Assembly (NCBI RefSeq): GCF_019469265.1
Contig: NZ_CP048268.1
Coordinates: forward strand, 1,436,001 to 1,500,000
DNA: 64,000 nucleotides
From: Lactobacillus panisapium
GTDB taxonomy: Bacteria; Bacillota; Bacilli; Lactobacillales; Lactobacillaceae
Reading direction: 5' to 3'
A program made the position numbers and the translations under genes. The notes below the pieces were generated by a model. That model had not been told where the DNA came from. It was given only the letters and a program-made list of their open reading frames with translations, and made no database searches. Shown piece after piece: positions 1-8,983 of the stretch. How positions within the stretch are numbered: position 1 is the first letter of the stretch; the number at the start of each line of letters is the position of its first letter.

Positions 1-656
1 GCTTGAACATTTGACGATATTCCAAATTTACTACTGTCAGCAAGAATAAAGGATTGTGTAGTACGCTTTGCAATCAGCTGCTTTTTTATCGCCTCGTCAA
101 ATTGTGGAGTAGTGTAACCACTATTAAGACTAATACCGTTCATACCAAAGAAAGATTTATCAAACCGCAACTTAGAAAGCAAATCATTAGTTAAGGCACC
201 TGTAAGTGAAGACGTAACTCCATTATATTTACCGCCAATTAAAATAATTTCTGCCTTAAAATTGCCACCTATATGACAGACCTGTGTGTTAGTCGTATAA
301 ACTGTTACTTTCTTGTTCTTTATCTTATCAAGTAACAGTGTACAAGTAGTACCAGAATCAATGTAAATGGCATTATTATCGTGAACTTCTTTTGCTGCGA
401 GTTCAGCAATTAGCTTTTTTTCCTTTTGATGATTGTGCTCTTTTTTGGCAAACTCAACCTCACCAGCACCATCGCAAAGCCTCACAGCTCCACCAAAAAG
501 ATATTCAATTTTTCCTTCATTTTCTAAGGCTTTAATGTCTCGTCTCAATGTTGAAATTGAAACGCCTGGAATTTGCGCGTGAAGTTCCTCAAGTTTACTC
601 ATATCTTTGTTTTCAAGAATTTGCAAAATTTGATTTTGTCTTTCAATCGGAAGCAA
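1..656 (-). CDS. DeoR-family transcriptional regulator (3' end outside window)
   Basis: About 218 residues are visible; DeoR proteins are usually near 250, so roughly 30 C-terminal residues lie beyond the window edge. The start is a TTG at 656, preceded by GAAGGGG, giving LLPIERQNQILQIL. The N-terminus is a DeoR winged HTH with the ISTLRRDIKAL recognition helix. The C-terminal sensor domain has the family motifs IYIDSGTTC and LADSSKFG, which bind sugar phosphates. It is the last gene of a run with a PTS permease and a TIM-barrel isomerase on the same strand, so it probably senses the phosphorylated sugar imported by that permease. The ligand is not known. Confidence 0.88.
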   Translation of the reverse strand, partial: MLPIERQNQILQILENKDMSKLEELHAQIPGVSISTLRRDIKALENEGKIEYLFGGAVRLCDGAGEVEFAKKEHNHQKEKKLIAELAAKEVHDNNAIYIDSGTTCTLLLDKIKNKKVTVYTTNTQVCHIGGNFKAEIILIGGKYNGVTSSLTGALTNDLLSKLRFDKSFFGMNGISLNSGYTTPQFDEAIKKQLIAKRTTQSFILADSSKFGISSNVQ

Positions 657-736
657 GTTAATTCCCCTTCTTTATAATTTTCATGCTCCCTTTATTATAC
701 TCTTATAATATGTTATTTCATTTGCTTTTAATCACA

Positions 737-2110
737 TTAGGCAAGATGTTCATCACGCCTTGTAACTATAAAACCTAGTGCAATTCCGACAATAGTGGAA
801 ATTGCTAAGCCAATCATTGCATTAAGAAAATTATTACTGTTTTTAGCAATGAAAGCGGGAAAAGTGGTTACTGACCCAAAAACAAATGCATTTGTATATA
901 CCTTAGTTAGTCCTAAGTATGCGCCGCCCAAAGCGCCAGCAATTATTTGCGCTGCCCAAATTCTACGATTTTTTACTAAGAGTCCGAACAAAGTTGGTTC
1001 AATAATTGCCGACAAACAAATAGTGATTACACCAGTCAGCGAAAAGCTCTTCAATTCTTTATTGCGCGTCTTAAGCCAGACCCCAAGAGCAGTGCCAATT
1101 ACACCAAAGTTGCAGGCAAACGTTAGTGGACAAATAAAGTCAAACCCTTGAGTTGCAATATTATTAATCATAATTGGATTGACGGCCCAATGGATCCCCA
1201 GTGAAACGAGAAAACTCCAGCCCCCGCCAACAACAACACCAGCTAATAGCGGAACATTTTTAATTAACCAATTAACAATATTAGCAACTAATTGTCCGCC
1301 ATAGACACCAAGAGGACCAATAACAATTACCGTTAAAGGTACCATAATAAGCAGACAAACTAATGGGACAACGACTAATTCCAGGTTCTTGCTTACATGC
1401 TTATCAAGCCATCTATATAGATAAGAATACGCCCAAATTGCTATTAGAATTGGAACAACCGTTGAATTGTAATTCATTAATACAACAGGAATTCCTAGAA
1501 ATGATGTCATTGCCCCGTTGCCGTGACTTCCCATTAATTGGATAAAGTCTGGATACAAAAGGGCACCAGCAATTAAAGCAGCAATATAGGGACTAACTTT
1601 AAATCTTCGTGCAGCCGAAAACGCCAAGAGAATAGGTAGAAAATAAAAAACAGCTTTTGATGCAGCGGTCAAAATAACAAATGTACCGCTCTTTTGGCTA
1701 ATCCACCCCAGTTCGCTGCAAAGAAGCAATAAGCCATATAGAATACCTGATCCAGCTAAAGCTGGCAATAGTGGCGCAAAAATACCTGCTATTGCAGTAA
1801 ATAATGCATTAACATATCCCTTAAAACCCTCAGGCTTGAGATTGGTACTGACTGTTTGAGCGCTATTACCATTTACTAGTTTTTCAAATTCACTAAAAAC
1901 TTTAGGGACTTCAAGTCCAATCAAAACTTGGTATTGACCGCCTCCCCGCGAAACGTTAATTACACCGTCTACTGCTTTGACTTTGTCATCATTAATTTGG
2001 TCATTTTTTAAGTTTAATCGTAATCTTGTTGCGCAATGCGTCATATTAGAAATATTATCAGGCCCGCCAACAGCATCTAAGACACCTTGTGCCGTTTTTT
2101 TATAATCCAT
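737..2110 (-). CDS. PTS sugar transporter EIIBC, beta-glucoside/sucrose-type family, without EIIA
   Basis: Imports and phosphorylates a sugar. The EIIB domain is residues 1-80 (NMTHCATRLRLNL carries the phosphorylatable Cys; GQYQVLIG follows). The EIIC domain is about residues 105-455 with roughly ten membrane segments. The protein ends after EIIC, so no EIIA domain is fused and one must be supplied in trans. Two adjacent ATGs exist; 2110 sits 6 nt from AAGGAGG, 2113 only 3 nt, so 2110 is preferred. It lies between an isomerase/epimerase-like gene upstream and a DeoR regulator downstream. The substrate is not readable; the GPTS family includes sucrose, trehalose, beta-glucosides and N-acetylmuramate. 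Confidence 0.9.
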   Translation of the reverse strand: MDYKKTAQGVLDAVGGPDNISNMTHCATRLRLNLKNDQINDDKVKAVDGVINVSRGGGQYQVLIGLEVPKVFSEFEKLVNGNSAQTVSTNLKPEGFKGYVNALFTAIAGIFAPLLPALAGSGILYGLLLLCSELGWISQKSGTFVILTAASKAVFYFLPILLAFSAARRFKVSPYIAALIAGALLYPDFIQLMGSHGNGAMTSFLGIPVVLMNYNSTVVPILIAIWAYSYLYRWLDKHVSKNLELVVVPLVCLLIMVPLTVIVIGPLGVYGGQLVANIVNWLIKNVPLLAGVVVGGGWSFLVSLGIHWAVNPIMINNIATQGFDFICPLTFACNFGVIGTALGVWLKTRNKELKSFSLTGVITICLSAIIEPTLFGLLVKNRRIWAAQIIAGALGGAYLGLTKVYTNAFVFGSVTTFPAFIAKNSNNFLNAMIGLAISTIVGIALGFIVTRRDEHLA

Positions 2111-2146
2111 CATATGCCTCCTTGAAATAAATCTAGGCTTTGTTAG

Positions 2147-3085
2147 TTAGTTTTTCATAAATTCAAGTAATAGTTCGCGTGCCTTAATTGCATCATTTTC
2201 TTGAATTATGGTCTCGATATGATCCATTCCAATTCGGTCTAAAAGGTTCAACAGATACTTCAGCATTTCAATATTTTTCGCAGTTTCCTGACTAGGATTT
2301 TCAATTACCGGAGCGGTATCAAAGTAATACATCCCATCAAAATCATATTTTTTCATGTAATACAAAAATTCTAAGGTTTTAAATGGTGTAACAGTTCCAA
2401 CCATTAGACCATCATCATGTACGCCATAACCGTCATTAATGTGAACACCAAACAATTCTTTTTGACTTGCAAATAAAGCAGCACCCATGGCAGGATTTTC
2501 ATGTTTCATTAGCATATGACAATAATCTAGTAAAACCCCAAAATTTGGTCGGTTAATATCTTTCAGCATCATGCCCAAAATTCCCATACTGTCAACAAAG
2601 GCATAGGCACGAGGCTCATATGGTTTATATTCAATACTAAATTTAATGTCAGGAGCATAATCTGCAATTTCTTGACATGCTTTGACGATTCGTTGCCATA
2701 CCTTTAAGTAATCAATTTGGAAGCTGTAATCAAAACCGTCGTGAGCGCTCCAGATATTAATCATTGTTCCACCAATTGCATGACAATAATCAGCGGCTTT
2801 TTTACACATCTCAATGGCATCTCGATAAATTCGATCATCCAAGTTGCTTAGATCGCCATTAAGATAATGATCCTCAAAGCGCATTTCCATTCCATTGGGA
2901 CACAAGTCATTTTGCTGAAGCATTTGCTTCATTTTTGTTGCTGGAATACCAATTGTCTGCTGCGGAAAGTTAATATCAACATAATTGATTCCTACCCTTT
3001 TTAATTCCTTAAAAACCTGATTGATATCATTATTGTAATGTGGCAGATATGCATTTAATCTTGTTGCCGTTTTAATTGTAGTCAT
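2147..3085 (-). CDS. sugar phosphate isomerase/epimerase-like TIM-barrel protein
   Basis: 312 residues of the xylose-isomerase-like / AP endonuclease 2 TIM-barrel superfamily. Metal-ligand-type motifs are visible: FSIEYKPYEPR (Glu), VLLDYCHM (Asp, His), FGVHINDGYG (His, Asp). Such enzymes interconvert ketoses or epimerise sugars, or open sugar derivatives. The start at 3085 (MTTIKTATRLN) is chosen because AAGGAGA lies 5 nt upstream; a longer reading from a TTG at 3106 has no ribosome site and would overlap the promoter region. It is the first gene of the operon with the PTS EIIBC and DeoR genes, so it probably acts on the imported sugar phosphate. Exact reaction unknown. Confidence 0.82.
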   Translation of the reverse strand: MTTIKTATRLNAYLPHYNNDINQVFKELKRVGINYVDINFPQQTIGIPATKMKQMLQQNDLCPNGMEMRFEDHYLNGDLSNLDDRIYRDAIEMCKKAADYCHAIGGTMINIWSAHDGFDYSFQIDYLKVWQRIVKACQEIADYAPDIKFSIEYKPYEPRAYAFVDSMGILGMMLKDINRPNFGVLLDYCHMLMKHENPAMGAALFASQKELFGVHINDGYGVHDDGLMVGTVTPFKTLEFLYYMKKYDFDGMYYFDTAPVIENPSQETAKNIEMLKYLLNLLDRIGMDHIETIIQENDAIKARELLLEFMKN

Positions 3086-3106
3086 TGCTTTCTCCTTGTA
3101 TTTCAA

Positions 3107-3122
3107 TTGTTATCGTTTACAT
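3107..3122 (-). promoter_or_regulatory. cre site (CcpA operator) of the sugar operon
   Basis: Read on the minus strand, ATGTAAACGATAACAA fits the consensus WTGNNARCGNWWWCAW at every position. It begins 4 nt past the -10 box, so CcpA would cover the transcription start and repress the operon when preferred sugars are present. Confidence 0.8.
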
Positions 3123-3126
3123 TTTC

Positions 3127-3155
3127 ATTATATTCCATAAATTTCCATTTTACAA
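3127..3155 (-). promoter_or_regulatory. sigma-A promoter of the isomerase-PTS-DeoR operon
   Basis: TTGTAA (-35, 3150-3155), 17-nt spacer, TATAAT (-10, 3127-3132), directly followed by the cre site. Confidence 0.7.
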
Positions 3156-3292
3156 CCACATATTTTCAATTTATTTTATTTTATTTCAAAATATTTCATA
3201 TAAATGACTAAACCTTTTACATGCTAAAAAGTAAAAATAAGAGAGCTTGCTAAGACTTAAATAGCAACAAGAAGATCAAAAGCTAAAATACG

Positions 3293-3326
3293 CAAAAAAG
3301 CGTTGAGTTTATTTCTCAACGCTTTC
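3293..3326 (-). terminator. Rho-independent terminator
   Basis: AAAGCGTTGAG and CTCAACGCTTT form a perfect stem around a 7-nt loop; on the minus strand it is followed by a T run. It ends the gene remnant at 3309-3503. Confidence 0.65.
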
Positions 3327-3503
3327 TTTAAAAAAATCTACCGCAGTCTTTATAACCCGATTATTTTCGCTCGTGGCTACTAAAAAGCTCGTTGTTAATT
3401 TGGCTTTATTAATCGCATTTTTATTATGCTTATTTATGTGAAGCTTGCTAGTTAAAGTAACGTTAGTATGCGGCTGTTTAGTCCTACTATTTGGTCTTAA
3501 TTT
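3309..3503 (-). pseudogene. remnant of an unidentified gene (C-terminal fragment)
   Basis: An open frame of about 64 codons with no plausible start codon or ribosome site. It ends in LVATSENNRVIKTAV and then DFFKESVEK before a stop that lies inside the terminator stem. A stop codon bounds it on the upstream side. It looks like the tail of a deleted gene that kept its terminator. I do not recognise the family. The rest of the 3156-3567 gap holds no other gene I can see. Confidence 0.3.
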
Positions 3504-3567
3504 TTAACCCATAACCTAGAATATCTTTGGCACTGACCAGCAACTTTGTTATGACAACATTAAACAA

Positions 3568-3605
3568 GAAAAATGGAGTTTACGTTAATTAAACATAAAC
3601 TCCAC
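3568..3605 (-). terminator. terminator downstream of murC
   Basis: On the minus strand GGAGTTTA pairs with TAAACTCC, followed by ATTTTTCT. It lies 30 nt past the murC stop. Confidence 0.7.
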
Positions 3606-3634
3606 TTAAACTATTAACAAAATTTTAGATACAA

Positions 3635-4945
3635 TTACAGCAGCTTTTCTAAAGCATCTTCATATTTCTGAATATCGCCTGCACCCATAAAGACAATAAC
3701 ACTATCTTGGTTTTGAGCTAAGTCAGCAATATTATCTAGATTAATAACTTCAGAACCAGGGATGTTAGCAACTAAATCATTACTGGAAATATCTCCACTT
3801 GCTTCACGAGCAGAGGCATATATCGGCGTAATGTATGCCTTATCAACACCGCGTAGAATTTCTTCAAAATCTTTTGCATATTTCTTTGTCCGGGTGAATG
3901 TATGAGGTTGAAAAACAACTACTAATCGCTTGTTAGGAAACTTTTGACGTGCTGCTTGAATTGTTGCTCGCATCTCAGTAGGATGATGAGCATAATCATC
4001 AATCACATTAATGTCACCAAAATCTTTTTCTGAAAAGCGTCTTTTGGCCCCTGTATATGACAATAACCCCTTTTTAATGTCATCTAATGGAATTTTTTCA
4101 GTGTAAGCAACGGCAATAACGGCGGTAGCATTTAAAATATTATGGTCACCAAATAGATGAATGGTGAACCTACCAATTTCCTTACCATGTGTAATAACAG
4201 TAAATTCAGCCCCCGCAGTCGTTCTGTTGACATCAACAGCCTGAAAGTCATCATTGTCCTCAAAACCATAAGTATATTTAGGGATCTTAGCTTCTAAAGC
4301 CTGCAAACGCTCATTGCCTCCCCAAACAAACAAAGCCTTTTTAGTCTGATTAGCAGCAGTTTGAAAGGCTGAAGTATAGTCATCTTGGTCTTTGAAATAA
4401 TCCGGGTGATCAAAATCAATGTTGGTCATAATTTGGTAATCAGGATGATACGCCAAGAAGTGTCTACGATATTCATCAGCTTCATAAACAAAAAAGCGCG
4501 AATCTTTCACTCCCTTACCTTCCCCATCACCAATTAAATAGGAGGTTGGAGCAGCTTCACCCATGACACGGGCAAGAATACCAGTTGTAGATGTTTTCCC
4601 ATGCGTTCCGGAAACTCCAATACTTGTATGCATTTGAACGATTTCTTCAACAGTATCCGGATAACTTTGCCAGGCAATCTGCTTATCTTCACAAGCTTTA
4701 ACCTCGACATTATCATTCTTAAAAGCATTACCTTTAACAATTACTTGTCCTGAATCTTTAATGTTATCTGGCGAAAATTGTGTTACCGGTATGCCAGCTT
4801 TTTCTAGTGGTACCTGCGTAAAAGTATATTTTGCAATATCACTACCAGCTACATCATAACCTAAATCCTTAAGCAATAAGGCTAATGAAGCCATTCCGGT
4901 ACCTTTAATTCCGATAAACCAAATTTGTTTATTTTTATCTAACAT
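3635..4945 (-). CDS. murC: UDP-N-acetylmuramate--L-alanine ligase
   Basis: Adds L-alanine to UDP-MurNAc with ATP, the first amino-acid step in peptidoglycan stem-peptide synthesis, in the cytoplasm. The 436-residue length is normal for MurC. The N-terminal Rossmann-like motif IGIKGTGMASLALLL (residues 12-26) binds the UDP-sugar. The Mur-ligase P-loop GTHGKTSTTG lies near residues 108-117, followed by EADEYRRHFL, NIDFDHPDYF and DDYAHHPTEM. The start at 4945 is an ATG before LDKNKQIWFIGIKG. It is a single-gene unit with its own terminator. A hairpin in its long leader may affect expression. Confidence 0.97.
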   Translation of the reverse strand: MLDKNKQIWFIGIKGTGMASLALLLKDLGYDVAGSDIAKYTFTQVPLEKAGIPVTQFSPDNIKDSGQVIVKGNAFKNDNVEVKACEDKQIAWQSYPDTVEEIVQMHTSIGVSGTHGKTSTTGILARVMGEAAPTSYLIGDGEGKGVKDSRFFVYEADEYRRHFLAYHPDYQIMTNIDFDHPDYFKDQDDYTSAFQTAANQTKKALFVWGGNERLQALEAKIPKYTYGFEDNDDFQAVDVNRTTAGAEFTVITHGKEIGRFTIHLFGDHNILNATAVIAVAYTEKIPLDDIKKGLLSYTGAKRRFSEKDFGDINVIDDYAHHPTEMRATIQAARQKFPNKRLVVVFQPHTFTRTKKYAKDFEEILRGVDKAYITPIYASAREASGDISSNDLVANIPGSEVINLDNIADLAQNQDSVIVFMGAGDIQKYEDALEKLL

Positions 4946-5276
4946 TTTCTAAGCTCCAAAATTCTATTTAACATCGTTTCTTATTTTACCATTACTACAA
5001 TAAAAAGAGCTTAAACTCCGAAAAACTGCCGGAAAAATTTTGACAGTTTAAGATCATAATTGTTCGCAAACGATAGTTAATTAGTACCATTGCGGTACAT
5101 TAATTATACTTAGCTCTAAGTAAAACATCCGTTGTTAAATTTCAACTTTACCACCAAGACGGTAGTGGTCCAATTAGCTATAGTACAAGCCAGTTAACTT
5201 GGAAATTTTTTTAACTATTAATACCACTAACTTTTTTCAAGCAAAAAAGGCCCCACATTGATGGAGTCTTTTTACT
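4946..5276 (-). other. intergenic leader region upstream of murC
   Basis: No gene is seen. Read toward murC there is a TATAAT at 5103-5108 without a good -35 box. About 55 nt later a hairpin (AAACTGTC / GGCAGTTT, 5023-5049) is followed by TTTTTC. The arrangement looks like a possible transcriptional attenuator or a short RNA, but no ligand-binding fold is recognised. Confidence 0.3.
5243..5275 (-). terminator. terminator downstream of the ytpR-type gene
   Basis: On the minus strand GACTCCA and TGGGGCC pair (one mismatch, one G-T pair) and are followed by TTTTTT, just after the stop at 5277. Confidence 0.7.
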
Positions 5277-5924
5277 TTATAAACTAATTTTGCCGCTGGC
5301 AAGCAATTCATCACATTTCTCAGCGTCAAATGCATCCCCAACGGAGAAATCATCAGGTACAACCATGATGCCACGCTTTTGTGGTGCATGTTCTAAGCCT
5401 AATTCACGAGCAGAACAAATCATGCCATATGAATCAACTGACCGTAATTTACCTGGCCAAATCATCTGACCATTTGGCATTAATGTCCCTGGAAGGGCCA
5501 CAACTACTTTTTGCCCTTGAGCAATATTTGGCGCACCACAAACTATTTGATGCTCCTCACCATTACCAACATCGATGGTTGTAACATGCAGGTGATCAGA
5601 ATCAGGATGTTTTTCACAAGTTTTCACATAGCCGTAAACTAGTGTCGGCTTACCATAAGCAAGCTTATCATCAAAACCTGCATCGGCAAGTTTTTGATTT
5701 AAAGCAGCTAAATCCTTTTCAGAAAGTTTAACCTCACCATTTGGTAACTTGTCATAATCAATTACTTGGTCAACGTTAAAGAAATTGTAGCCTGTGACAT
5801 TACCTTTTTCGTCAGTAATACGCGTAATATCTTCTTTTTCTTCGTATTCACTTTTACCTTGGTCTTGACCTAAAATCACAATCAAGGTATTAGGATAACT
5901 TTGTTTATTAATACTAGTAATCAT
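5277..5924 (-). CDS. ytpR: YtpR family tRNA-binding-domain protein
   Basis: 215 residues. The C-terminal half is a tRNA-binding OB-fold like that at the N-terminus of bacterial PheT: VYGYVKTCEKHPDSDHLHVTTIDVG, QIVCGAPNIAQGQKVVVALPG and YGMICSARELGL are characteristic. The N-terminal ~90 residues form the DUF4479-type domain usual in YtpR. The role of free-standing YtpR is not firmly established. The gene sits 20 nt after a thioredoxin-like gene and near trmB, a YtpP-YtpR neighbourhood also known in Bacillus. The ATG at 5924 follows AGAGGA at 9 nt. Confidence 0.88.
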   Translation of the reverse strand: MITSINKQSYPNTLIVILGQDQGKSEYEEKEDITRITDEKGNVTGYNFFNVDQVIDYDKLPNGEVKLSEKDLAALNQKLADAGFDDKLAYGKPTLVYGYVKTCEKHPDSDHLHVTTIDVGNGEEHQIVCGAPNIAQGQKVVVALPGTLMPNGQMIWPGKLRSVDSYGMICSARELGLEHAPQKRGIMVVPDDFSVGDAFDAEKCDELLASGKISL

Positions 5925-5944
5925 TTACAATAATCCTCTTTCAC

Positions 5945-6265
5945 TTAGTCAAGTGACCGCAAAAAGTCTTCGACTTCTTCCTTGGTTTTGCGATCCTTAT
6001 TAACTAGTCTACCAATTTCTTGACCATCTTGGTAGACAACAAAAGAAGGAATTCCCATAATATTTAACTTTTTAGCGACATCTACTGCACCATCACGGTC
6101 AATTTGATAAAATTTGCTATCAGCAAAATCACTTTCAATTTCCGGCATTAACGGGTCTAAAAAGCGGCAATCTGGGCACCAATCAGCTGAAAACTCGAGG
6201 ACTACTCGACCAGTTTTGGTAATTTCAGCTAATTTTGCATCATCAAATTTTTTTATTTGTTCCAT
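5945..6265 (-). CDS. thioredoxin-like protein (YtpP type)
   Basis: 106 residues, one thioredoxin fold. The redox motif is C30-P-D-C33 in FSADWCPDCRFL, followed by the cis-Pro motif NIMGIPSFVVYQDG. It probably reduces or oxidises protein disulfides in the cytoplasm, since no signal peptide is present. The start at 6265 (MEQIKKFDD) follows GAGAGG at 7 nt; a longer TTG reading from 6280 has no ribosome site. It lies 32 nt after trmB and 20 nt before ytpR, so the three may be co-transcribed. CPDC differs from the classic CGPC, so the redox partner may differ. Confidence 0.88.
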   Translation of the reverse strand: MEQIKKFDDAKLAEITKTGRVVLEFSADWCPDCRFLDPLMPEIESDFADSKFYQIDRDGAVDVAKKLNIMGIPSFVVYQDGQEIGRLVNKDRKTKEEVEDFLRSLD

Positions 6266-6297
6266 TTGTAAACCTCTCAATTCAAATCGCTTCTCAA

Positions 6298-6957
6298 CTA
6301 TTTTACTCCAAAGTCTGCATGGAGGGCATAAATTGGATTACCTTTAGCTGCAAATTTATGTTCATATTCAGTTTCAATATTTCGCGTCACAATTTCATCA
6401 TTTTCATGATGTAAATCAACGGAGACAAAGTCAAAGTGCATGCCAAAATTGTTCATGCTCAAAACAGAGTATGCATAAAGACCAGCATTATCTGTTTTAA
6501 ATTCTAAATGGCCGTGTGGCGCCAAAATTGCTTGGTATTTTGCCAAAAAAGTCTTATAAGTTAAGCGCCGCTTTTCATGACGACTCTTTGGCCATGGATC
6601 ACTGAAATTTAGGTAAATCGTTTCGGCGCTATGCGGGCTAAAAAATGAATCTAAATTAGCTGCATCAGCGCAAAGAATCTGTAAGTTATCGAGCTTCTTT
6701 TCCAGTTTTGTTCGTAAAATAATTCCTGCCGCCGTGATTTGCAATTCTACGGCAACAAAGTTCTTTTCAGGATGTTGTTCAGCCAGTGTTGTAATAAAGC
6801 GCCCTTTACCTGAGCCAACTTCAATTTCAAGCGGCCTAGAAATATCTGTAAATCTTTTTGACCAGTCGATTTTACTTGCTGGATCAGGTCGATCTAAGAC
6901 GCTTTCTGGGTGTTCACCGACCAATTTAACAGCCCAAGGCTTATTTCGTAACCTCAT
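6298..6957 (-). CDS. trmB: tRNA (guanine-N7-)-methyltransferase
   Basis: Methylates G46 in the tRNA variable loop using SAM. 219 residues, normal for TrmB. The SAM-binding loop is EIEVGSGKGRFI, followed by NFVAVELQ; the typical TrmB motif YLNFSDPWPKSRHEKRRL carries the conserved Asp and basic residues; LEFKTDNAGLYAYS follows. The ATG at 6957 is preceded by GGAAGA and lies 3 nt past the ecsB stop, so it is translated from the ecsAB transcript. Confidence 0.96.
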   Translation of the reverse strand: MRLRNKPWAVKLVGEHPESVLDRPDPASKIDWSKRFTDISRPLEIEVGSGKGRFITTLAEQHPEKNFVAVELQITAAGIILRTKLEKKLDNLQILCADAANLDSFFSPHSAETIYLNFSDPWPKSRHEKRRLTYKTFLAKYQAILAPHGHLEFKTDNAGLYAYSVLSMNNFGMHFDFVSVDLHHENDEIVTRNIETEYEHKFAAKGNPIYALHADFGVK

Positions 6958-6960
6958 TAA

Positions 6961-8160
6961 TTATATCTTCCTTTTCTTGATTTTTGCGGGTAAATAAATC
7001 TGTCCGATTAGTAAGCTAAAGATGAGCAAGGCAATGCATGCTTCTAATAGGTTTAAATTAATTGGCAGCAATAGCAACCAAAACAAACTAATGATTAACC
7101 ATTGTAAAACTAAAGCTAGTGCCAAAACGATTACTAAGTCTTTCCCACGATTATTTCGCTGTATTGGATATATCCGATACATAATATTGTTATCAAATTC
7201 ATTGGCCATTGGCAGCAATTGGTAAACCGTCAAGAAGATTACTAAGCATGACAGTCCAAGCGCCCATAACCAATTTTGCACAAGCCAGGAGACTAAAACG
7301 GCAAAAGCAGTCATCCGCACCAATAAGCTGATATTTTCGGGATTTCGTAGAAGCGATCTCCGATACAAAAAACGGTTAGGATTTTCACGTGCAAGTGATT
7401 TAGGCAATAAAAAGTCCAAGTACTTACGCCGCTTGATTGTCACTCTTTTTTCTTTTACATCGGTAAACATGCTAAAAGCACTGTAAACCCTGCTTTTGCG
7501 TTTTTGCTCTAATTCAACCGCATATTGCCAATCAAAAAGTGCATCATGACGCGGTTTAAAAATCAGTAGCCCGACACAAATTACCAATAAAAAGAATACG
7601 ACATAAAAAATTTTGACCGAAGTCAGACCTAAAATAAAAGCTAATAATAGCACTAGATTGACAGCTAGTAAGGATATTTTGCGATTAAAGAACAGATTAT
7701 GCTCCATTATTTTCAACTGTAAAATTTTAGCAATAAAAACACCAAAAACAGCTAGAATGTATTCTAACGGTGCTATCTTTGCCTTAATAGTCGCAAATGG
7801 AAACAAAATTCCAGCCAGCAAAATGAGGATAATCCCAGGTACAACCAAACTATAATTAAACATTGGCTTTAAATAGTCATCTATTTGCTCATCTTGCGGC
7901 AGTAAAAACTGTAAATCAGCTGGTTTCAACATCGTAACCAGTTTTCCAACCAATAGTGGCAGCCATAAAATTGCCCCAACCAAAGGACGATAAAACCAGC
8001 GCTGGCTTGGCATTGTTTTCATTGCCTGCGCATACCAAAACATTATGGCACCGAACAAAAAGATTAATGCCAAAATAAAAAAGTCATTAAATACTAAAAC
8101 CAGATATTTGAGTGATTGTTGTAAATTGGATTGCAGTCTTTTTTGAGCTAATTTACGCAT
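6961..8160 (-). CDS. ecsB: ABC transporter permease, EcsB family
   Basis: 399 residues with about eight to ten hydrophobic segments, including pairs near residues 20-75 and 100-190 and a C-terminal cluster near 285-390. It resembles EcsB, the membrane partner of EcsA; in Bacillus the Ecs transporter affects secretion, competence and intramembrane proteolysis. The start at 8160 (MRKLAQKRLQ) has AGGAG 7 nt upstream and overlaps the ecsA end by 8 nt, indicating translational coupling. A longer ATG at 8175 would place the start on the ribosome site itself. Transported substrate unknown. Confidence 0.87.
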   Translation of the reverse strand: MRKLAQKRLQSNLQQSLKYLVLVFNDFFILALIFLFGAIMFWYAQAMKTMPSQRWFYRPLVGAILWLPLLVGKLVTMLKPADLQFLLPQDEQIDDYLKPMFNYSLVVPGIILILLAGILFPFATIKAKIAPLEYILAVFGVFIAKILQLKIMEHNLFFNRKISLLAVNLVLLLAFILGLTSVKIFYVVFFLLVICVGLLIFKPRHDALFDWQYAVELEQKRKSRVYSAFSMFTDVKEKRVTIKRRKYLDFLLPKSLARENPNRFLYRRSLLRNPENISLLVRMTAFAVLVSWLVQNWLWALGLSCLVIFLTVYQLLPMANEFDNNIMYRIYPIQRNNRGKDLVIVLALALVLQWLIISLFWLLLLPINLNLLEACIALLIFSLLIGQIYLPAKIKKRKI

Positions 8161-8893
8161 GTCTTTGCTCCTCATTCAAGATTTGATAGATCTTGTCAAA
8201 GGAATCGGACTCATTCAAGCCATAATGCTTTCTAATGTCTGTTAAGCTTCCAATTACCTCAATCTTGCCATTGTTCAAGACAGCATAGTTAGAAATTGCT
8301 TGTTCGGCGTCTGCCAGTATATGCGTTGACATTAGTATCATCTTTTTCTGCGCCACCGCTTTTTTAATTAAATCAATCAGGTTGCTAACAGCAAGTGGGT
8401 CAAGGCCAGTAAAAGGCTCATCAATTACCAGCAAATCAGTATCTGCCAAAAAAGCAGTCACAATCATCACTTTTTGTTTCATCCCTTTTGAAAAATAGAT
8501 TGGCATCCAATCTAGCTTATCATCAAGCCTAAACATTTTTAGCAGTTCATTGGCCCGCTTCCAAGCTTTCTTTTCATCTAATTGATAACTCATCATGGTG
8601 AGTTCTAAATGTTCTTTCAAAGTTAATTCTTCATACAAAACCGGAACTTCCGGAATGTATGCAATTTGCCGTTTAAATTCAGTCGGCTGTTTAATCAATT
8701 CAACCGAATTTAATACAATTTTGCCTTTTTGTGGTCTTAGTAAACCAAGAATGTGCTTAATTGTAGTTGATTTGCCCGCACCATTTAGGCCGATAATTCC
8801 TAATGCTTCACCTGGCTGAATTTCTAAATTAATATCTTTAATGACTGGTATACCAGTATATCCACCAGTCAAATGCTCTATTTTGAGAACCAT
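8153..8893 (-). CDS. ecsA: ABC transporter ATP-binding protein, EcsA family
   Basis: 246 residues. Walker A is GLNGAGKST (residues 35-43), the Q-loop region is YIPEVPVLYEEL, the signature is the variant FSKGMKQKV, Walker B is LLVIDEPFTGLD, and the switch His is in LMSTHIL. It energises EcsB. The start at 8893 gives MVLKIEHLTGGY, matching the family N-terminus; an ATG at 8926 would add 11 basic residues. It is divergent from hit, as in the Bacillus ecs locus. Confidence 0.93.
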   Translation of the reverse strand: MVLKIEHLTGGYTGIPVIKDINLEIQPGEALGIIGLNGAGKSTTIKHILGLLRPQKGKIVLNSVELIKQPTEFKRQIAYIPEVPVLYEELTLKEHLELTMMSYQLDEKKAWKRANELLKMFRLDDKLDWMPIYFSKGMKQKVMIVTAFLADTDLLVIDEPFTGLDPLAVSNLIDLIKKAVAQKKMILMSTHILADAEQAISNYAVLNNGKIEVIGSLTDIRKHYGLNESDSFDKIYQILNEEQRHA

Positions 8894-8983
8894 ATTTCCT
8901 ATCTTTCTTTTAATGAATTTCCTCATTTAATATGATAGCATGATATTAATGGAAACTACATTTCAAAGTTAAGAGGTTTAAAG

